A stretch of 64,000 nucleotides of DNA from Pseudoalteromonas sp. MM1 (lineage in GTDB: Bacteria > Pseudomonadota > Gammaproteobacteria > Enterobacterales > Alteromonadaceae). Position numbers and translations under genes: made by a program. This document shows positions 1 to 8,524 of the stretch, in pieces. Positions within the stretch are counted from its first letter, which is position 1, and every line of letters starts with the position of its first letter. The DNA is taken from NCBI RefSeq assembly GCF_030296835.1, contig NZ_AP027922.1, positions 2,232,001-2,296,000 on the forward strand. Direction: 5' to 3'. The notes under the pieces are model-generated. The model was not told the origin of the DNA, searched no databases, and worked only from the letters and a program-made list of their open reading frames with translations.

Positions 1-462
1 TTTACCGATATGCAGGAAATATTTTTACTTTCTATGTTTATTGGTGGCTTATCTGAATTTATTCGTATTAACGGCGGCCTTGATTTTCTGGCACAAAAAA
101 TTCAAGCCATTACAAAAGTGATTGCCAAGTGGCACCGCAAAGTAGCTGATCAGCTTGGTATAGCTGCCTTGGTATTAACCAGTAACGTGTGTATAGCCAA
201 TAACACGGTATCAATTATTGTTGCAGGTCCTATTGCTAAAAAGCTTGCTGATGATGGCGAAATAAGTGGTAAACGCTCTGCAAGCTTACTCGATATTTTT
301 GCTTGTGTTACGCAAGGCTCACTGCCCTATGGTGCGCAAGCATTACTGTTAGGAGCTACGTTTAAAATTAGCCCGTGGGAAGTATCAACGTCATCTTACT
401 ACTGCTTTATTTTAGCTTTTACTGCCATTGCCATTATTTGTTTGCGCCGTAACAAAGCCTAA
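1..462 (+). CDS. NhaC-type Na+/H+ antiporter, C-terminal fragment
   Basis: This is the last ~153 residues of an integral membrane protein; the frame is open to the left edge, so the true start lies outside the window. Three or four hydrophobic segments are visible. The stretch around SNVCIANNTVSIIVAGPIAK and the later CVTQGSLPYGAQ resemble the conserved C-terminal ion-path helices of NhaC-family antiporters, which exchange cytoplasmic Na+ for H+ and support pH and salt homeostasis. A Na+-coupled carrier fits a marine organism. The methionine at position 10 should not be taken as the start. A long perfect hairpin follows the stop. Family assignment is by recognition of motifs only; another ion-transporter-superfamily member is possible. 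Confidence 0.7.
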   Translation, partial: FTDMQEIFLLSMFIGGLSEFIRINGGLDFLAQKIQAITKVIAKWHRKVADQLGIAALVLTSNVCIANNTVSIIVAGPIAKKLADDGEISGKRSASLLDIFACVTQGSLPYGAQALLLGATFKISPWEVSTSSYYCFILAFTAIAIICLRRNKA

Positions 463-478
463 ATTTAGTGCAAAACCC

Positions 479-511
479 TATGTTGCAGCTTACTAAATAA
501 GCTGCAACATA
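479..511 (+). terminator. Perfect 14-bp hairpin after the antiporter gene
   Basis: Arms TATGTTGCAGCTTA (479-492) and TAAGCTGCAACATA (498-511) are perfectly complementary with a 5-nt loop. There is no T-tract, so it may be an RNA-stabilising 3' hairpin rather than a strong intrinsic terminator. It separates the antiporter from the porin promoter. Confidence 0.55.
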
Positions 512-543
512 TGTTAAAATAATAATCTACTAATCAACACCTT

Positions 544-553
544 GTGCTATAAT
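544..553 (+). promoter_or_regulatory. Extended -10 promoter of the Tsx-like porin
   Basis: TGC-TATAAT is a perfect -10 hexamer (548-553) with the TG extension. No good -35 is visible, which is usual for extended -10 promoters. Transcription would begin near 560, leaving a ~37-nt leader before the ATG at 597. Confidence 0.5.
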
Positions 554-596
554 GCGCGCTTTCGCGTGTCACCAAAATTATAGTTAAAAATAGATT

Positions 597-1385
597 ATGA
601 AATTTAAAAAATTACTTCCCCTCGTTACCCTTACTTCAATCGCTTTATCATCTTCTGCCCTTGCTGCAAATTGGAGCAGTACCGCATTACATGTTAATAA
701 TGGCGATCAAAAAAACCCATTTACCAAGCAAGAATCAGATACGACTGTTTACTCGCTGCAACATGCATCGGGCTATGATTACGGTGATAATTTTTTCTTT
801 ATTGATTACAGCAAAGACGATACAACCGATGGCTACCAAGATAGCGACTTTTACGGCGAATGGTATTCAACGCTAAGCTTATCGGCTATTAGCGGTGAGA
901 AAATTGGCACAGGTGCATTATTAGATGTAGGCCTCACTGGCGGAATTAACGTTGCCGGCGATGCCAAAATGATGAAATACCTGCCGGGTGTTAAATTAAG
1001 CTGGGATGTACCCGGGTTCAACTTTTTTCAAACACTTGTCACTGCCTATATTGACGACAGTGAAGGCGTAGCAAAAGGCGGGGCCCCTATTGAAACTAAC
1101 AGCTGGATGTTCGATGTAGCCTTTGAATATCCGTTTACCCTAGGCTCGCAAAAGTTTAGCTTTAAAGGGCACGCTGAGTACATCGCAGAGCGCGAAGATG
1201 AATTTGGTAACGACGTAGAAGCCTGGATACTCGCACAGCCTATTTTAGTGTGGGATATGGGCCATGCTTTAGAAATGAAAGAAAACACCCTATTATTGGG
1301 TATGGAATTACAATACTGGCACAACAAATTAGGTACCGAGGTAACTGAGTCGGTTCCACAAATACATGTTGAGTGGACATTTTAA
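597..1385 (+). CDS. Tsx/OmpK-like outer-membrane channel protein
   Basis: A 262-residue protein with a clear Sec signal peptide (MKFKKLLPLV to ALAA, cleavage near residue 23) followed by alternating aromatic/polar segments typical of a 12-strand beta-barrel. The protein ends in WTF, the C-terminal aromatic signature for outer-membrane insertion by BAM. The pattern of tyrosine- and tryptophan-rich strands matches the Channel_Tsx/OmpK family, whose E. coli member takes up nucleosides. The substrate here is not determined by sequence. It is a single gene with its own extended -10 promoter and a strong terminator just downstream. Family assignment is good; the nucleoside-specific role is inference. 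Confidence 0.75.
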   Translation: MKFKKLLPLVTLTSIALSSSALAANWSSTALHVNNGDQKNPFTKQESDTTVYSLQHASGYDYGDNFFFIDYSKDDTTDGYQDSDFYGEWYSTLSLSAISGEKIGTGALLDVGLTGGINVAGDAKMMKYLPGVKLSWDVPGFNFFQTLVTAYIDDSEGVAKGGAPIETNSWMFDVAFEYPFTLGSQKFSFKGHAEYIAEREDEFGNDVEAWILAQPILVWDMGHALEMKENTLLLGMELQYWHNKLGTEVTESVPQIHVEWTF

Positions 1386-1415
1386 GTAACCTCCTTGAGT
1401 TGAAATTGTATAAAC

Positions 1416-1441
1416 GGAGCGCTTTAAGGCGCTCCTTTTTT
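1416..1441 (+). terminator. Intrinsic terminator of the porin gene
   Basis: GGAGCGC (1416-1422) and GCGCTCC (1429-1435) form a 7-bp GC-rich stem with a 6-nt loop, followed by six T residues. Confidence 0.85.
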
Positions 1442-1536
1442 ATGCCATGAAAAGTATTTAATTGAACCCCTTTCAATACTTAGTTATTGTCGTACTTCTT
1501 TTAAGCCTATGGCTTGTCCTTTAAAGGAGTAACAAA

Positions 1537-2562
1537 ATGTCGCCAATTAAAGTTATATGTTTTTCTGCATTGTTAGCTTTAACTAATAATGCTTTAGCAA
1601 GTAGTGAAGTAAATACAGAGTCTCTATCTTACGATGCGCTTTTAAGCAGTTATCAATACGACTTTAAAGTAAATTACTTTAATATTGAGTCACAAAAGCA
1701 ATCACTAAAAATGGCATATATTTATTTAAAGCCGACTAAAGAAAGTATGCCAACCGTTACGCTAATGCACGGTAAAAACTTTAATGCCGACTACTGGAGC
1801 CCCACAGCACGTTACTTACAATCGCTTGGCTTTGGGGTGTTGATCCCCGATCAAATTGGTTTTGGTAAGTCTTCTAAACCCACTAACTATCAATATTCAT
1901 TTGCGGCGCTTGCGTACCATACCCATGCATTAATGGACTCGCTAAATTTACAAAAGTCGATTGTTGTAGGCCACTCTATGGGCGGAATGCTAGCGAGCCG
2001 TTTTGCATTAATGTACCCAAATACAACCTCTAAACTGATTTTGCTTAATCCAATAGGGCTTGAAAACTACCTACACTATGTAAAATACAAAGACACCAAC
2101 TTTTTTTATCAAAATGAGCTTAACAAAACCCCCGAGGGCGTTAAAAAATATCAGCAAAAAAACTATTACGATGGAAAGTGGAACGCCACCTACTCCGCTC
2201 TTACTGACTTTATAACAGGGCAAATACAAGGCCCAGATAAAGAGCAAATTGCCTGGGTTAACGCTAAAACCTACGATATGATTTTTACCCAACCGGTGAT
2301 CACTGAATTTAAAAACCTAGCCGTGCCAGTTAAATTAATTATTGGTACACGCGATAGAACCGGCCCTGGTCGAAACTGGAAAAAAGATGGGGTTAATTAC
2401 GAGCTGGGGCGTTACGACAAACTAGGTAAGCACGCTGCTGCGCTTATTCCTGATGCACAATTGTTTGAACTTGATAACTTAGGACATTTACCGCAAGTAG
2501 AAGATTTTGAGCGATTTAAAGCGGTGTTTAAACAGGCACTAAGTAATACCAATCCGCAATAA
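1537..2562 (+). CDS. Exported alpha/beta-fold hydrolase
   Basis: A 341-residue protein with an N-terminal signal peptide (to about residue 22, NNALA) and an alpha/beta-hydrolase fold. The nucleophile elbow GHSMGG places the catalytic serine at residue 147. An oxyanion-loop motif MHGKNFNADYW precedes it, and the acid (GTRDRTG) and base (NLGHLPQVED) motifs follow in the expected order. It is therefore probably an active periplasmic or secreted esterase-like enzyme; the substrate cannot be inferred. A good Shine-Dalgarno AAAGGAG precedes the ATG by 8 nt. The last five codons and the stop lie inside a palindromic repeat (2545-2707), so the native C-terminus has probably been replaced or altered. 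Single-gene transcription unit. Confidence 0.85.
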   Translation: MSPIKVICFSALLALTNNALASSEVNTESLSYDALLSSYQYDFKVNYFNIESQKQSLKMAYIYLKPTKESMPTVTLMHGKNFNADYWSPTARYLQSLGFGVLIPDQIGFGKSSKPTNYQYSFAALAYHTHALMDSLNLQKSIVVGHSMGGMLASRFALMYPNTTSKLILLNPIGLENYLHYVKYKDTNFFYQNELNKTPEGVKKYQQKNYYDGKWNATYSALTDFITGQIQGPDKEQIAWVNAKTYDMIFTQPVITEFKNLAVPVKLIIGTRDRTGPGRNWKKDGVNYELGRYDKLGKHAAALIPDAQLFELDNLGHLPQVEDFERFKAVFKQALSNTNPQ

Positions 2563-2707
2563 TATCTAATCATTTTGCGGGGCTAAACGTGTCGCTATCT
2601 GCGTTAAAAAATTCTCATTTAGAACAACTAAATAGCGAATTTTTTGCCTTGCTATCAACACGTTTATCCATCCTCAAAATAGATCACTTACTTATGCCGA
2701 TTAGTAT
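2545..2707 (-). repeat. MITE-like palindromic repeat, short form (copy C)
   Basis: A 163-bp element with terminal inverted repeats: AATACCAATCCGC at 2545-2557 and the degenerate complement GCCGATTAGTAT at 2696-2707. Internal halves are also inverted (CGTGTCGCTATC versus GATAGCAAGG plus flanks), so the single strand could fold into one long hairpin. The same sequence in opposite orientation recurs at 56144-56352 and, truncated, at 27444-27610. This copy lacks about 47 central bases that both others carry. It encodes no protein and would be mobilised in trans if at all. It overlaps the 3' end of the hydrolase gene. Confidence 0.8.
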
Positions 2708-2738
2708 GAGTAATAGCTTTATGCTTAATAAAATAAAG

Positions 2739-2771
2739 CCCCTGTAAGTAAACTGCTTACGGGGGTTTTTT
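2739..2771 (+). terminator. Terminator between hydrolase and M48 genes
   Basis: CCCCTGTAAG (2739-2748) pairs with CTTACGGGGG (2756-2765) with one G.U pair and a 7-nt loop; six T residues follow on the plus strand. On the minus strand it also ends in a T-rich run, so it may serve both convergent genes. Confidence 0.75.
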
Positions 2772-2785
2772 ATATAAAAACTAAT

Positions 2786-3583
2786 TTACAGCGTACATTG
2801 CGGGTTTTTACCCTGCGCTTTAGCCGTACTTTGCTCACTAAGTGCTTTACTCATTTGTGCTTGTAAATTTTTAATACGATTGCTCGGTGCAGGGTGAGTA
2901 GATAAAAACTCAGGTGTGCTACCACTGCCTGCTGCGCTCATATTTTGCCAAAGGGTTACCGACTCTTGTGGGTTAAAGCCTGCTTGCGCCATTAAATCTA
3001 AGCCAATGGTATCGGCCTCTGATTCGTGTGAACGGCTAAACGGTAAAACTACACCGTATTGGGCCCCTAAGCCTAAACCTTGCATAATTTCGTTGCGGTA
3101 TTGTACGTTGCCCATTTCAAGCGCAGCGCTGCCTAATTGCATACCGGTATCTAAAATTGAGCTTTGTGATACACGTTCATTTGAATGCTCTGCTATAACG
3201 TGGCCCACTTCATGCCCTAATACTGTTGCAAGCTGATCTTGATTGGTGGCTATTTTCAATAATCCTGTATGCACACCTATATAACCACCTGGTAGTGCAA
3301 AGGCATTAGCCGACTCATCTTCAAATACCACAACTTCCCAATTTTGCGACGCATATTCTTTAGGTAAAACAGCTACAACCTTATCAGCAATGCAATTTAC
3401 ATACGCATTGGTTTTCGCATCTTTATTAATTGGCTGTGATTCTTTCATTTGAGCAAAACTGGCTGTGCCCATTTCACTCATTTGCTGATCTGAATACAGC
3501 GCTATTTGTGTACGCCCTGTTGGCGATGTTTTACAACCTGCTAAAACTGCAGTTGCGATTAGGGCAAGGGCAAGCTTTTTCAT
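2786..3583 (-). CDS. M48-family metalloprotease lipoprotein
   Basis: A 265-residue predicted lipoprotein: lipobox LAGC puts the lipidated cysteine at residue 17. The zinc-binding motif HEVGH (residues 124-128) and the downstream ESEAD glutamate motif mark an M48 peptidase of the LoiP/YcaL/YggG type. These proteases act on misfolded outer-membrane proteins in the periplasm. The FALPGGYIGVHTGLL segment preceding HEVGH is the conserved substrate-binding strand of this family. All catalytic residues are present. It is transcribed alone, convergent with the hydrolase gene. The residue after the lipid cysteine is Lys, not the Asp inner-membrane retention signal, so outer-membrane anchoring is likely (inference). 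Confidence 0.87.
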   Translation of the reverse strand: MKKLALALIATAVLAGCKTSPTGRTQIALYSDQQMSEMGTASFAQMKESQPINKDAKTNAYVNCIADKVVAVLPKEYASQNWEVVVFEDESANAFALPGGYIGVHTGLLKIATNQDQLATVLGHEVGHVIAEHSNERVSQSSILDTGMQLGSAALEMGNVQYRNEIMQGLGLGAQYGVVLPFSRSHESEADTIGLDLMAQAGFNPQESVTLWQNMSAAGSGSTPEFLSTHPAPSNRIKNLQAQMSKALSEQSTAKAQGKNPQCTL

Positions 3584-3777
3584 GGTGTTTCCTTTAAATC
3601 TTTATTTTTTATTAGGTGTAGAATAGCAAACACAGTGCCAATTTAGAATCATTGCTGTTTATTGCTTAGCTCTTTATTTTTAATAAATAAATTAATTTCA
3701 CGAGTAATCTCAGTTTATACCTTTACATAGCCCTGTTACACTATAAACCCTGTTTTTAGTGATTGTTGAGTGACTAC

Positions 3778-4977
3778 ATGGATGCCTCGGCTTCTTCTTT
3801 TAATACCCGAATATTATTACCTTTATTAGCCAGTATTGTTGCCATTACCCCTTTGGCCATAGACATGTATTTACCCGCCATGTTAGTGATTGCGAACGAT
3901 TTACAAACCACTATGCCAAATGTACAAATTTCGCTAAGTATTTATTTAGCTGGCTACTCGTTAGGCATGTTATTTTTTGGCCCTATTGCCGATCAACTCG
4001 GACGACGAAAACTAGCCCGAATTGGCTTAACCTTGTTTGGTGCAAGTTCATTTGCGTTGGCATTTACCAGTGAAATACACACTTTTTGGGCACTTAGAGC
4101 TGCACAGGCATTCACCGGCGCCGCTGCCACAGTTATTGTACCTGGGGTAATTAGGCATATTTATCAAAAAAACACAGCTAAAGGTATGTCGTATGTGTCA
4201 ATGATTATGATGGTAGCGCCTTTAGTGGCGCCTTCTGTTGGGTCTTTTATTTTAGGGTTCTCTGTTTGGTCTACCATATTTATAGTGCTCGCAGCATACA
4301 GTTTTATGATACTTGGATTTGTGCAGGTGTATTTGATTGATATCCCTATTCACACAAACGAGAAAAAAGGCCTCGCTTTATTTTTTGACAGTTATAAAAC
4401 CGTGCTGAGTAATAAAGATGCGCGGGCAGATATTTTAAGCTCTATGTTCGTCTCGTTTGGCTTTTTCTGTTTTTTAACCTCAGTGCCTTTTGTATACCTA
4501 GATTTATATAATGTGTCTGAGCAATTGTTTGGCATTTTATTTGCCTTCAATGTTATGGCTCTGATGTTTGGTAACTTTTTAAATACCCGAATAGTACCTA
4601 GGATTGGCTCTCGTAAAATGCTCTATATAGGGCTTACGTGCGGTTTTATATCGGGGCTGTCGTTATTAACCTTTAGCTTATTACATCTATCGTTATATTA
4701 CATTGTAGCGGCCATTGCGCCTTTAATGATGAGCCTAGGGGTAACAGCGAGTAATGCGGATTCATTAATATTAATCAAGTTTGAAAAAAATACTGGGACC
4801 GCCACCGCCGTTATTGGCACACTGCGCTTTGGTAGTGGCGCACTAGTCGGCCCTCTACTTGCAGTTATGCATGCAAAAAGTGCTGTGCCGTTTTCAAGCT
4901 TAATGTTTAGCGCCGTGCTACTAACTATGCTGGTGCAGTTAATCCACTATAAAATAGACAAAAAAAATGCCTCATAA
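3778..4977 (+). CDS. Bcr/CflA-type multidrug MFS transporter
   Basis: A 399-residue, 12-helix major-facilitator protein. The motif PLAIDMYLPAM in helix 1 and the loop GPIADQLGRRKLARIG between helices 2 and 3 (MFS motif A) are characteristic of the Bcr/CflA drug:H+ antiporter subgroup (E. coli Bcr exports bicyclomycin; MdtL and EmrD are relatives). A TTG lies upstream in frame at 3763, but the ATG at 3778 is preferred because family members begin just before the first helix. The last codons form one arm of the terminator and the TAA stop sits in its loop. Substrate unknown. Confidence 0.85.
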   Translation: MDASASSFNTRILLPLLASIVAITPLAIDMYLPAMLVIANDLQTTMPNVQISLSIYLAGYSLGMLFFGPIADQLGRRKLARIGLTLFGASSFALAFTSEIHTFWALRAAQAFTGAAATVIVPGVIRHIYQKNTAKGMSYVSMIMMVAPLVAPSVGSFILGFSVWSTIFIVLAAYSFMILGFVQVYLIDIPIHTNEKKGLALFFDSYKTVLSNKDARADILSSMFVSFGFFCFLTSVPFVYLDLYNVSEQLFGILFAFNVMALMFGNFLNTRIVPRIGSRKMLYIGLTCGFISGLSLLTFSLLHLSLYYIVAAIAPLMMSLGVTASNADSLILIKFEKNTGTATAVIGTLRFGSGALVGPLLAVMHAKSAVPFSSLMFSAVLLTMLVQLIHYKIDKKNAS

Positions 4978-4989
4978 TGAGGCATTTTT
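4963..4989. terminator. Bidirectional terminator shared by MFS gene and grpE
   Basis: AAAAATGCCTCA (4963-4974) and TGAGGCATTTTT (4978-4989) are perfectly complementary. The 3-nt loop TAA (4975-4977) is exactly the stop codon of the MFS gene. U-tracts exist on both strands, so it can end transcription of both convergent units. Confidence 0.85.
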
Positions 4990-5004
4990 ATAAACAGTGA
5001 CTAA

Positions 5005-5619
5005 TTAAGCGTCTGCTTCTTTAGATACCATAACCATTGCAGGGCGTAATAAACGACCATTTAATGTGTAGCCTTTTTGCATTACTGCAAGTACTGTGTT
5101 TGGTGAAACATCGTTACTTGGCTGGATAGACATTGCTTGGTGGAATTCTGGATTAAATTGCTCACCTTGTGGGTTAACAATTTCAACGCCAAACTTTGCA
5201 ACCGCATCGTTAAAGCTTTTAACTGTCATATCAATACCTTCAAGCAATGGCTTTAAGGTTTCGTTTTCTTTATCAGAAAACTCAATAGCGCGCTCTAGGT
5301 TATCGATTACTGGTAGTAGTTCGTTAGCAAACTTCTCCAGTGCAAATTTATGTGCTTTTTCTACATCTTGTGCTGCGCGACGACGAATATTGTCAACGTC
5401 GGCTGCTGCACGTACTACACTGTCTTTTTGATCTGCGATGGTTTGTTTTGCAGCTTCAAGCTCTGCGTATAGCATCGCAATTTCAGCTTCAGGGCTTTGC
5501 TCTTGGTCTGCTTCGTGTTGCTCTGCAGCTTCTACTGCTGCTTCAACATCTGCTTCCATTTGAGCTACTTCTTCGTTTAGTTCTACTTCTTGCTCTGGGT
5601 TTTGTGTCTGCTCAGACAT
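5005..5619 (-). CDS. grpE: Nucleotide exchange factor GrpE
   Basis: A 204-residue cytoplasmic co-chaperone that releases ADP from DnaK. Residues 1-60 are very acidic and helical, leading into the long dimerising coiled coil. The core motif [12 protein letters not shown] (about residues 100-111) and the C-terminal beta-domain motif [15 protein letters not shown] identify GrpE clearly. Length is normal (E. coli 197). A sigma32-type promoter lies directly upstream, overlapping the end of the hrcA-like gene, so grpE can be induced independently by heat. dnaK and dnaJ are not adjacent in this window. Confidence 0.97.
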   Translation of the reverse strand: MSEQTQNPEQEVELNEEVAQMEADVEAAVEAAEQHEADQEQSPEAEIAMLYAELEAAKQTIADQKDSVVRAAADVDNIRRRAAQDVEKAHKFALEKFANELLPVIDNLERAIEFSDKENETLKPLLEGIDMTVKSFNDAVAKFGVEIVNPQGEQFNPEFHQAMSIQPSNDVSPNTVLAVMQKGYTLNGRLLRPAMVMVSKEADA

Positions 5620-5653
5620 AAAATACGTGCTCCAATTCTTTACAACTGCGGTA

Positions 5654-5682
5654 ATTATGGGGGTTGAATAAAAAGATTCAAG
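5654..5682 (-). promoter_or_regulatory. Sigma32-type heat-shock promoter of grpE
   Basis: On the minus strand CTTGAAT (5682-5676), a 13-nt spacer, then CCCCATAAT (5662-5654) match the sigma32 consensus CTTGAAA-N(11-17)-CCCCAT. The -35 element overlaps the stop codon of the hrcA-like gene. The htpG promoter (30461-30489) has the same boxes and the same spacing. Confidence 0.8.
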
Positions 5683-6643
5683 AGTTAGATGGCTCTAATA
5701 ATTTAAATTCTTGGATTAATTGTTCAATTTGCGCCGATTTAGGGCAAATTACGCAAAAGCGGCTTTGATACTCTTGGTTTTGAAAGTACGGCACACTAAT
5801 TACTATCAGCTCATTACACTCTGTGAAGGGTAAATTTTCAGTGTTTAAAACTGATACACCATTTTTAAATGCGAGTTTATCTTCAACAAAGTTTAAAAAT
5901 GAAACACCAATATTTAAGCTTTGTTCGCAGTCTATTTTTTTATATAAATAGTTTTCGCCCACTACAATGCTGTTATCTGATCCTAATTTTTGACTAAGCT
6001 GGCGCGTCCATTGTGTGAGTGAATCATGACAATTACGCGGTGCGGTATTTGCCATAGCTTGCATGCGGTACAAACCTTCCATTAAGGTTTGTTGGCTAAA
6101 TACCGTGTTTAACCAAGTCGCAAATTGATAACGTACGGCATCTGAAGAATCATCAGGTTTGTTGATACAAATGTTATGGCTTTGTCCTGCTCTGTCTATA
6201 AGTAGTACCAGCCAATCTTTAGAATCAAACTCTAGCACTTCTACTCTAAACACTTGCTGCGAGCTTGCTTGGGGTAAGCCTACACAACAACATACTTGAT
6301 ACTTTTTACTTAAGCCATGGGCCAGCTCTACAAGTTGTGCTTGCTCTGGTTGCCAGTAATTAGCTATGTCAGCTAGCGGAAAAAATTCATCAAACCAATA
6401 ATCAAACCCTTGGTTTGTTGGTACACGACCTGCCGATGTATGAGGGGAATATAACAAGCCTACTTTTTCAAGTCGTGCCATCGCATTTCGAACAGTGGCA
6501 GAACACACTGCCATGCCTTTTTGCTTGGCTATTTTTGTTGATGGAACGGGTAACCCTTCACCATTACAATAAAGGCTCATTACTGCTGAAAAAATTTGTT
6601 GATCTCGCGGGTTTATATTCATGTTATCTACATCTTGTTGCAT
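5678..6643 (-). CDS. HrcA-like transcriptional regulator
   Basis: A ~320-residue protein whose N-terminus matches the HrcA heat-shock repressor: a winged helix ([36 protein letters not shown], split here across residues ~45-80) with the diagnostic HTSAGR-PT motif. The remaining 240 residues are a divergent GAF-like ligand domain. HrcA normally binds CIRCE operators in front of groE/dnaK genes; I find no CIRCE palindrome here. It is placed directly upstream of grpE, as in hrcA-grpE-dnaK operons of other phyla, while the rest of the locus follows the E. coli order. Two starts are possible: ATG 6643 or ATG 6622 (MNINPRDQQ), neither with a strong SD. Most relatives of E. coli rely on sigma32 alone, so its target is uncertain. 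Confidence 0.75.
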   Translation of the reverse strand: MQQDVDNMNINPRDQQIFSAVMSLYCNGEGLPVPSTKIAKQKGMAVCSATVRNAMARLEKVGLLYSPHTSAGRVPTNQGFDYWFDEFFPLADIANYWQPEQAQLVELAHGLSKKYQVCCCVGLPQASSQQVFRVEVLEFDSKDWLVLLIDRAGQSHNICINKPDDSSDAVRYQFATWLNTVFSQQTLMEGLYRMQAMANTAPRNCHDSLTQWTRQLSQKLGSDNSIVVGENYLYKKIDCEQSLNIGVSFLNFVEDKLAFKNGVSVLNTENLPFTECNELIVISVPYFQNQEYQSRFCVICPKSAQIEQLIQEFKLLEPSNS

Positions 6644-6922
6644 GAAAGAGATATCGGGGCAGTTAAAATAAATTCAAGCCTAAAGCACGCTTTAAGTGAA
6701 TATGTTGCTGCATGCATTACAGCAAAATACTGCTACCGCTATTTTTAAACATTAAATACAAAAGTTAAACCTGTGATTGAATTTGTTAGACCAACAAACA
6801 GTACTTACCTTTATAATATGCAGGCTTAATTGAATCATTATCATATTGGTAATTCTGTGTTTTCAAACACTTCTATTTTGAGTTACCCTACAAAAATATT
6901 ATCTCTTTTAACTGCAGCCGTT

Positions 6923-7807
6923 ATGCATTCACCGTTTAAAATTATTGGCCTTATAGGTAAACCAAACCACCCTAAAGCTGCGGCTACGTTACAGCGTTTA
7001 CATACTTTTTTATCGGCACTTGGCTTTACTGTGATTGTAGAAAAGCGCACCGGCGGGCAATTATCTGACGTCCCTGAAGCTCATCAAGTTGACCTTGTTA
7101 GCTTAGGCGAGCAAGCCGACTTGGCTATTGTTGTAGGGGGTGATGGCAATATGCTTGGTGCAGCACGGGTTTTGGCACGCTTTGATGTAGCAGTAATAGG
7201 CGTAAACAGAGGTAACTTAGGGTTTTTAACCGATTTAAACCCAGAAGGCTTTGAAGGTAGCTTAGAGCAAGTATTAAGCGGCGAATATTTAGAGGAAAAA
7301 CGCTTTTTGCTTGAAGTAGAAGTATATCGCCATGGTGAACTGAAAAGCGCAAATTCAGCCGTTAACGAAGCCGTGCTACATGCAGACAAAGTTGCCCACA
7401 TGATCGAGTTTGAAGCTTTTATCAATAACGACTTTGTGTTTTCTCAGCGCTCTGATGGTTTAATTGTATCAACCCCTACTGGCTCTACAGCTTATTCTTT
7501 GTCCGGTGGCGGGCCCATTTTAACGCCTGAGCTAAATGCCATATCGTTAGTGCCAATGTTTCCGCATACATTATCGAGCAGACCCTTAGTTGTTGATGCC
7601 GATAACGAGGTGCGCTTAAAGTTAAGCCTTGAGAACACCGACAGCTTACAAGTAAGTTGCGACAGCCATGTAGTGCTTGCCGTTTTACCTGGGGATGAAG
7701 TGGTTATTAAAAAAGCCGACAGAAAACTGCGCTTAATTCACCCAAAAAACTACTCTTACTACAACGTTTTACGTACTAAACTTAATTGGGGCAGCCGTTT
7801 ATACTAA
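6923..7807 (+). CDS. nadK: NAD kinase
   Basis: A 294-residue cytoplasmic enzyme that phosphorylates NAD+ to NADP+ using ATP. The signature [13 protein letters not shown] (residues 72-84, catalytic Asp74) is intact, as are the NEAVLHADK and [23 protein letters not shown] motifs of the NAD-binding domain. The frame is open back to a TTG at 6830, but family members begin directly at [14 protein letters not shown], so ATG 6923 is chosen; length then agrees with E. coli NadK (292). It is divergent from the hrcA-like/grpE unit and followed by a small unknown gene and recN, conserving the grpE-nadK-recN neighbourhood. Confidence 0.96.
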   Translation: MHSPFKIIGLIGKPNHPKAAATLQRLHTFLSALGFTVIVEKRTGGQLSDVPEAHQVDLVSLGEQADLAIVVGGDGNMLGAARVLARFDVAVIGVNRGNLGFLTDLNPEGFEGSLEQVLSGEYLEEKRFLLEVEVYRHGELKSANSAVNEAVLHADKVAHMIEFEAFINNDFVFSQRSDGLIVSTPTGSTAYSLSGGGPILTPELNAISLVPMFPHTLSSRPLVVDADNEVRLKLSLENTDSLQVSCDSHVVLAVLPGDEVVIKKADRKLRLIHPKNYSYYNVLRTKLNWGSRLY

Positions 7808-7882
7808 TTTTATTGCCATGTGTAGTGCTTTAGCGCAAAATACAAAACAAATAAAAATTAATTAAACTAGGAATATCTAGCA

Positions 7883-8449
7883 ATGACGTATGTTGTTATC
7901 TTTGCTTTGTTATTACTTATCACTTTGCTTGGCGCTTATATTAGGGTTGAAAACAACAGAAAAAAAGCCTTAGAAACCAAGAAAAAACAATTTAACGAAC
8001 GTGTTGCTCAAGTGAACACTCGCCTAAAAGCTAAACTTAATAGCTTATTAGAAGCCAAAATAATAAGACCTAAATATGTAGCGCAAATTCAGGCAATTGT
8101 GACCAATTTTTTTGTGGTTCAGCCTCATACTGATGAAAACCTTCAACATTTAGAAGATGTTAGCGACAGCCTAGTGAGCACGCTTTCGATTGAGTTTCAA
8201 AAAGCACTGCAAAGTGAAAACGCCCAAGCACTACAAGATAATATACAGTACTTTGTGAGTGAGTTACCCCAGCAAGGCATACTCTATAATAAGGCGTTTT
8301 ATCACGAAATTTTACCCTCATTAATAGTACAAATTAAAACTGATACACCGGTAAACCCAAGTGAAAGCCTTGAAAACACTGACGAACCCCCTTCTGATGA
8401 AAGTACTGATGCGGATACGCAGTTTTCTCAAAATACCAGTGTTGCTTAA
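7883..8449 (+). CDS. Unknown single-pass membrane protein with coiled coil
   Basis: I do not recognise this 188-residue protein. Residues 2-20 form one transmembrane helix, followed by a strongly basic segment (NRKKALETKKKQF) that predicts an N-out/C-in topology. Residues 30-60 look like a coiled coil, and the rest is a soluble helical domain ending in an acidic, Asp/Glu/Ser-rich tail. It sits between nadK and recN with the same direction; the SOS box is downstream of it, so it is not part of the recN regulon. An ordinary ATG with AGGAATATCTAGCA upstream gives a modest SD. Confidence 0.6.
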   Translation: MTYVVIFALLLLITLLGAYIRVENNRKKALETKKKQFNERVAQVNTRLKAKLNSLLEAKIIRPKYVAQIQAIVTNFFVVQPHTDENLQHLEDVSDSLVSTLSIEFQKALQSENAQALQDNIQYFVSELPQQGILYNKAFYHEILPSLIVQIKTDTPVNPSESLENTDEPPSDESTDADTQFSQNTSVA

Positions 8450-8483
8450 AAAGTAAAAAATTAATTTGCAAAAAACCTAAACA

Positions 8484-8499
8484 CTGTATAAATTAACAG
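8484..8499 (+). promoter_or_regulatory. LexA (SOS) box of recN
   Basis: CTGTATAAATTAACAG matches the LexA consensus CTGT-N8-ACAG exactly. It ends 25 nt before the recN start, where a LexA dimer would cover the promoter. E. coli recN is likewise one of the strongest SOS genes. Confidence 0.88.
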
Positions 8500-8524
8500 T
8501 TAATTCACTGGATGGATGAACAGT

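Noticed and set aside
5620..6830. CIRCE operator for the HrcA-like protein
   Set aside because: I looked for TTAGCACTC-N9-GAGTGCTAA around grpE, hrcA and nadK and found none.
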